From Hymenoscyphus infarciens (taxonomy: Eukaryota; Ascomycota; Leotiomycetes; Helotiales; Helotiaceae): a stretch of DNA of 64,000 nucleotides. A program made the position numbers and the translations under genes. Under the pieces are notes generated by a model that was not told the DNA's origin, made no database searches, and saw only the letters and a program-made list of their open reading frames with translations. Shown here one piece after another: positions 61,702 to 64,000 of the stretch. Location: assembly GCA_001414345.1 (NCBI GenBank), contig LLCB01000115.1, positions 1 to 64,000 on the forward strand. The letters are read 5' to 3'. Within the stretch, counting starts at the first letter, position 1. The number at the start of each line of letters is the position of its first letter.

Positions 61702-62298
61702 ATGAAGTTCACTACCATGATTGCAACGTCACTGCCTCTTTTTGCGGCAGGTGCCCTTGCTCAAGATCCAGCACCAGCTTCAACTACCGCCTCAACTCTC
61801 GATGTGTAAGTTTCTCTCTAGCTCAATCTTATTTTCAACGTTGCGTCCGATTGACTAAATTTTTCTAACACTCCAAATAGCACCTCAATAATAGCAAACT
61901 ACTACCAAACCGCCCCCACCCTACCCCCCGCAATCTCAACCTCCCTCGCCATCGCACTAAACTCCGTCGAATCCTCCTTTGAAGCAAACCCTACCTACGC
62001 ATCGGCTCACGCAGCACTGGTTTCTGCGGCCCCAGATGCGGCCGCGAAGAGCTCGTTGGCGAAGAATGGATATAATTACCATATTGTCACGACGGCTAGT
62101 TGGTTCCATGGTGGTGTACCGAAAGCAGCGGAGAGTGCTGTTGCGGATAAGTTTGCGACAGTGTTGAAGGTTGAGGGGGAGGTTATGACGAATAATAGTG
62201 TTGTTGGTCCAAAGAATGGTGCGGGGAGGGTTGGAAGGAGTGGGATGGCTGTTTTGGGGGCTGTGGCTTTTGTTGGGGGGTTGGTTTTGGTTTTGTGA
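61702..62298 (+). CDS. Small secreted GPI-anchored protein
   Basis: Two exons (61702-61805, 61881-62298) with a 75-bp intron give 173 residues. It begins with a signal peptide (MKFTTMIATSLPLFAAGALA, cut before QDP). A Pro/Thr/Ser-rich stretch and an Ala/Ser-rich helical middle follow (HAALVSAAPDAAAKSSLAK). The end is typical of GPI attachment: a small-residue region (GPKNGAGRVGRSG), then a hydrophobic tail (MAVLGAVAFVGGLVLVL). The mature protein should sit on the outer plasma membrane or wall. It has one N-glycosylation sequon (NNS) and no Cys in the mature part. Family not recognised; many fungal genomes carry such proteins without known function. Confidence 0.85.
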
Positions 62299-62444
62299 GG
62301 GGCCTATGGTCTTTCTTGGAGTTGGTGGAAGGTTCATTGGAGATGATTTATGAGACTTGGTTGAGAGGATATGGAATATGGGTTTGCTTCGTGGGTTTAT
62401 TTCGGATATTGGGTTCTGTATGTGCATTTTTTTATGGATCCTTT

Positions 62445-62664
62445 GGTGGAGTGAGATACCCTATTCAAGTTTTTTGACCGCGTTTTTAGGTTTTATGGTC
62501 ACTGGACGATACTTAGTCCTAGGCGTAACAGTCCATAACGGGGCCTCCTAAATAAACCCTGCTTTGCTGGGTCCCGCTATGGACTGCTACGCCTGGGACG
62601 AAGTATTGCAAAGTTCTTGGCCGTCTCCTACAGACCCATCGGTGGATGGTGAGGTGAGATACCC
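62445..62664. repeat. Foldback element flanked by direct repeats
   Basis: Arms 62,509-62,543 and 62,573-62,606 are inverted repeats of about 35 bp with roughly five mismatches (left atacttagtcctaggcgta; right ends gcctgggacgaagtat), with a 29-bp loop. The hairpin is bracketed by direct repeats, GGTGGAGTGAGATACCC (62,445) and GGTGAGGTGAGATACCC (62,648), each followed within about 12 bases by TTTTTTGA. This looks like a small insertion unit or a structured transcript. Confidence 0.65.
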
Positions 62665-63590
62665 CACGACCAATTTTTTGATTCTTTGGTACTGGCACCG
62701 CTACTGTTACCTCGACGCTGTTGGTATCTTTCTATGCACTTACAGGCAGTAGATGATTGCCCCAAGTGGCAGCCTACTTTGCGTGATCTTTAAGAACTGT
62801 GACCTTGTTGCCGTACATCCTTGAGGCAAAAACGTGCCCATGTCAAGCGGCCATCATATCCTTGCCTCTTTCTGTCCTTGCACTATATTTCACTATGCAG
62901 GTGGCGAAATAAGCTTTCTATTTCTGTCCTTTTCGGGGGAACAAAATTGATTGAATGCTATTCTCGCTGGATCGTCTTGTTATTTATTTTTCGGCAGAAT
63001 CGGTTACTCGTTACGTTCCTTCTATTGCTCGCCCCAACCATAATATTACGACCCCAGAGTTGAAAAATCAAAGGCTTTTTTCGTATCTAAGTGCCATATT
63101 TCTACCAATAATTGGATTCAAGTCCAGGTAACGTCACTGCTCAACATTGACTCGTCGACTACGTTCCATCACGTGTTCAATATGGCTAAATCAGTCGGAT
63201 ATCAACCATGAAAGCACGACCTGAAAAGATCCATTTTACCCACCCAATGCAAAGTTTCTCCTCCGCAACACGGCGCAAAAACCCAAGCTCTTTGATCGGT
63301 TCTTGATTGAATATAGTGCGATTATGCTCGCCTCACTGTTGTGGGATGGCAGCCTTGAGCTACCCTCGGAGAACAGTTCTACATTCCAACTTTTTCACCA
63401 TCGGAACACCTGCAAATTTCGGACAAGTGACGTTCTTTTTCAGCCTGTTTGTCATATTCGTCATCCGTGTCTTCTAAAATCCTCTTGAGCCTGTTGACTG
63501 CAGTGAGCAAGCTAAAAATGCACAATCCATACCTGGCCACTGGGCCGCGGCACACATTTCGCATCATTTGTTATATAGTACCCTGCGATA
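62665..63590. other. Intergenic, about 0.9 kb
   Basis: No coding frame of interest on either strand; no RNA gene or repeat recognised. Confidence 0.4.
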
Positions 63591-63680
63591 ATGTTTCTTC
63601 TTTCGGTTTCTGGAACTGATGTGCACTTTATTTCTTCTTACAACTACATCGTCGGTGGCGGCTGTGAGCTTCAGTCGACC

Positions 63681-64000
63681 ATGATGTTTTCACCATTTGT
63701 TCTTTGTCTGTGGACCATTGCGGGCTGTTTGGTCATATCTTCCAATGCCTGTTATAATCATGGAGAAGATAGACGAGATGTCGAGGTAGATGCCGCCATT
63801 TACAATCATACTTGGACGGAACCAATACTGAAGCCTGGCAATCAAACTCTTCATCGAAGGCCTCCGCCAGTTCCGCCTACAATAGTTAAGCTAGATAGCC
63901 AGTCGATCAAAGTCAATACCACCGAGTGCCACCCGGGAAACGGAACTACGCAAAGGAGAGATGTCACAGCGGCCGCAACAAGTACGAAAGCAACATTCCT
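63681..64000 (+). CDS. Secreted protein, cut by the window edge
   Basis: A plus-strand frame is open from 63,591 to the last base. The ATG at 63,681 starts MMFSPFVLCLWTIAGCLVIS, a good signal peptide, cut near SSNA. An earlier in-frame ATG (63,591) would place 30 extra residues in front and hide it, so 63,681 is preferred. The mature part has an acidic start (HGEDRRDVEVD), a Pro-rich PPPVPPT and NTT/NGT glycosylation sequons, then a Thr/Ala-rich stretch at the edge. Two Cys residues follow the signal peptide. Family not recognised. No intron donor is needed within the window. Confidence 0.6.
   Translation, partial: MMFSPFVLCLWTIAGCLVISSNACYNHGEDRRDVEVDAAIYNHTWTEPILKPGNQTLHRRPPPVPPTIVKLDSQSIKVNTTECHPGNGTTQRRDVTAAATSTKATF

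Noticed and set aside
61957..62427. A 156-residue minus-strand frame opposite the GPI-protein gene
   Set aside because: It mirrors a spliced gene with signal peptide and GPI tail on the plus strand; its own product is low-complexity Pro/Asn/Ser-rich.

Overview
The window looks like a chromosome segment of a filamentous ascomycete (Pezizomycotina; a leotiomycete is possible but not provable from this sequence). Genes have short 45-75 bp GT-AG introns, and secreted enzymes of plant-biomass degraders occur. About two thirds of the window is extremely A+T-rich DNA in which CpA and TpG are almost absent and TpA is hugely enriched, the mark of repeat-induced point mutation (RIP). There are two such blocks (about 1-29,155 and 41,760-56,030). 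They alternate with two gene islands of ordinary composition (29,241-41,700 and 56,030-64,000).

AT-rich block 1 is a graveyard of LTR retrotransposons that can still be read. From the left: a minus-strand Ty1/copia element next to a 186-bp tandem repeat; two solo LTRs with their own target-site duplications; and a minus-strand Ty3/gypsy element (10,509-29,240). Inside that lies a plus-strand Ty3/gypsy element (12,632-23,725). Inside that again sits a tandem pair, short plus long, of an unclassified element (14,551-19,918). Target duplications fix the order of insertion. Catalytic motifs survive as RIP fossils: the zinc knuckle CCHC reads YYYY and the reverse-transcriptase YxDD reads YLNN.

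Gene island 1 holds a FAD-dependent monooxygenase, a nucleoside hydrolase pseudogene broken by many frameshifts, an NTF2-like protein, a 623-residue Cys/His-rich modular protein with strikingly regular exons, a secreted SGNH/GDSL esterase, a small hypothetical ORF, a fungal transcription-factor pseudogene that has lost its DNA-binding end, and a medium-chain dehydrogenase pseudogene. All four stops of the last are CAA/CAG to TAA/TAG changes.

AT-rich block 2 is dominated by one long plus-strand gypsy-type element (about 43.2-55.6 kb) interrupted by a TIR element of about 770 bp. It ends in a zone of tandem and inverted repeats.

Gene island 2 carries a dienelactone-hydrolase-like gene with no obvious start codon, a DUF924 protein, a CE15 glucuronoyl-esterase-like secreted enzyme, a GPI-anchored small secreted protein, an intergenic foldback, and a secreted protein cut by the window edge.

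No tRNA, rRNA, CRISPR array or virus was recognised. The most unusual structure is the modular Cys/His gene at 34,316-36,430: every intron splits a module histidine codon, and internal exons are about one, one, four and two modules long.
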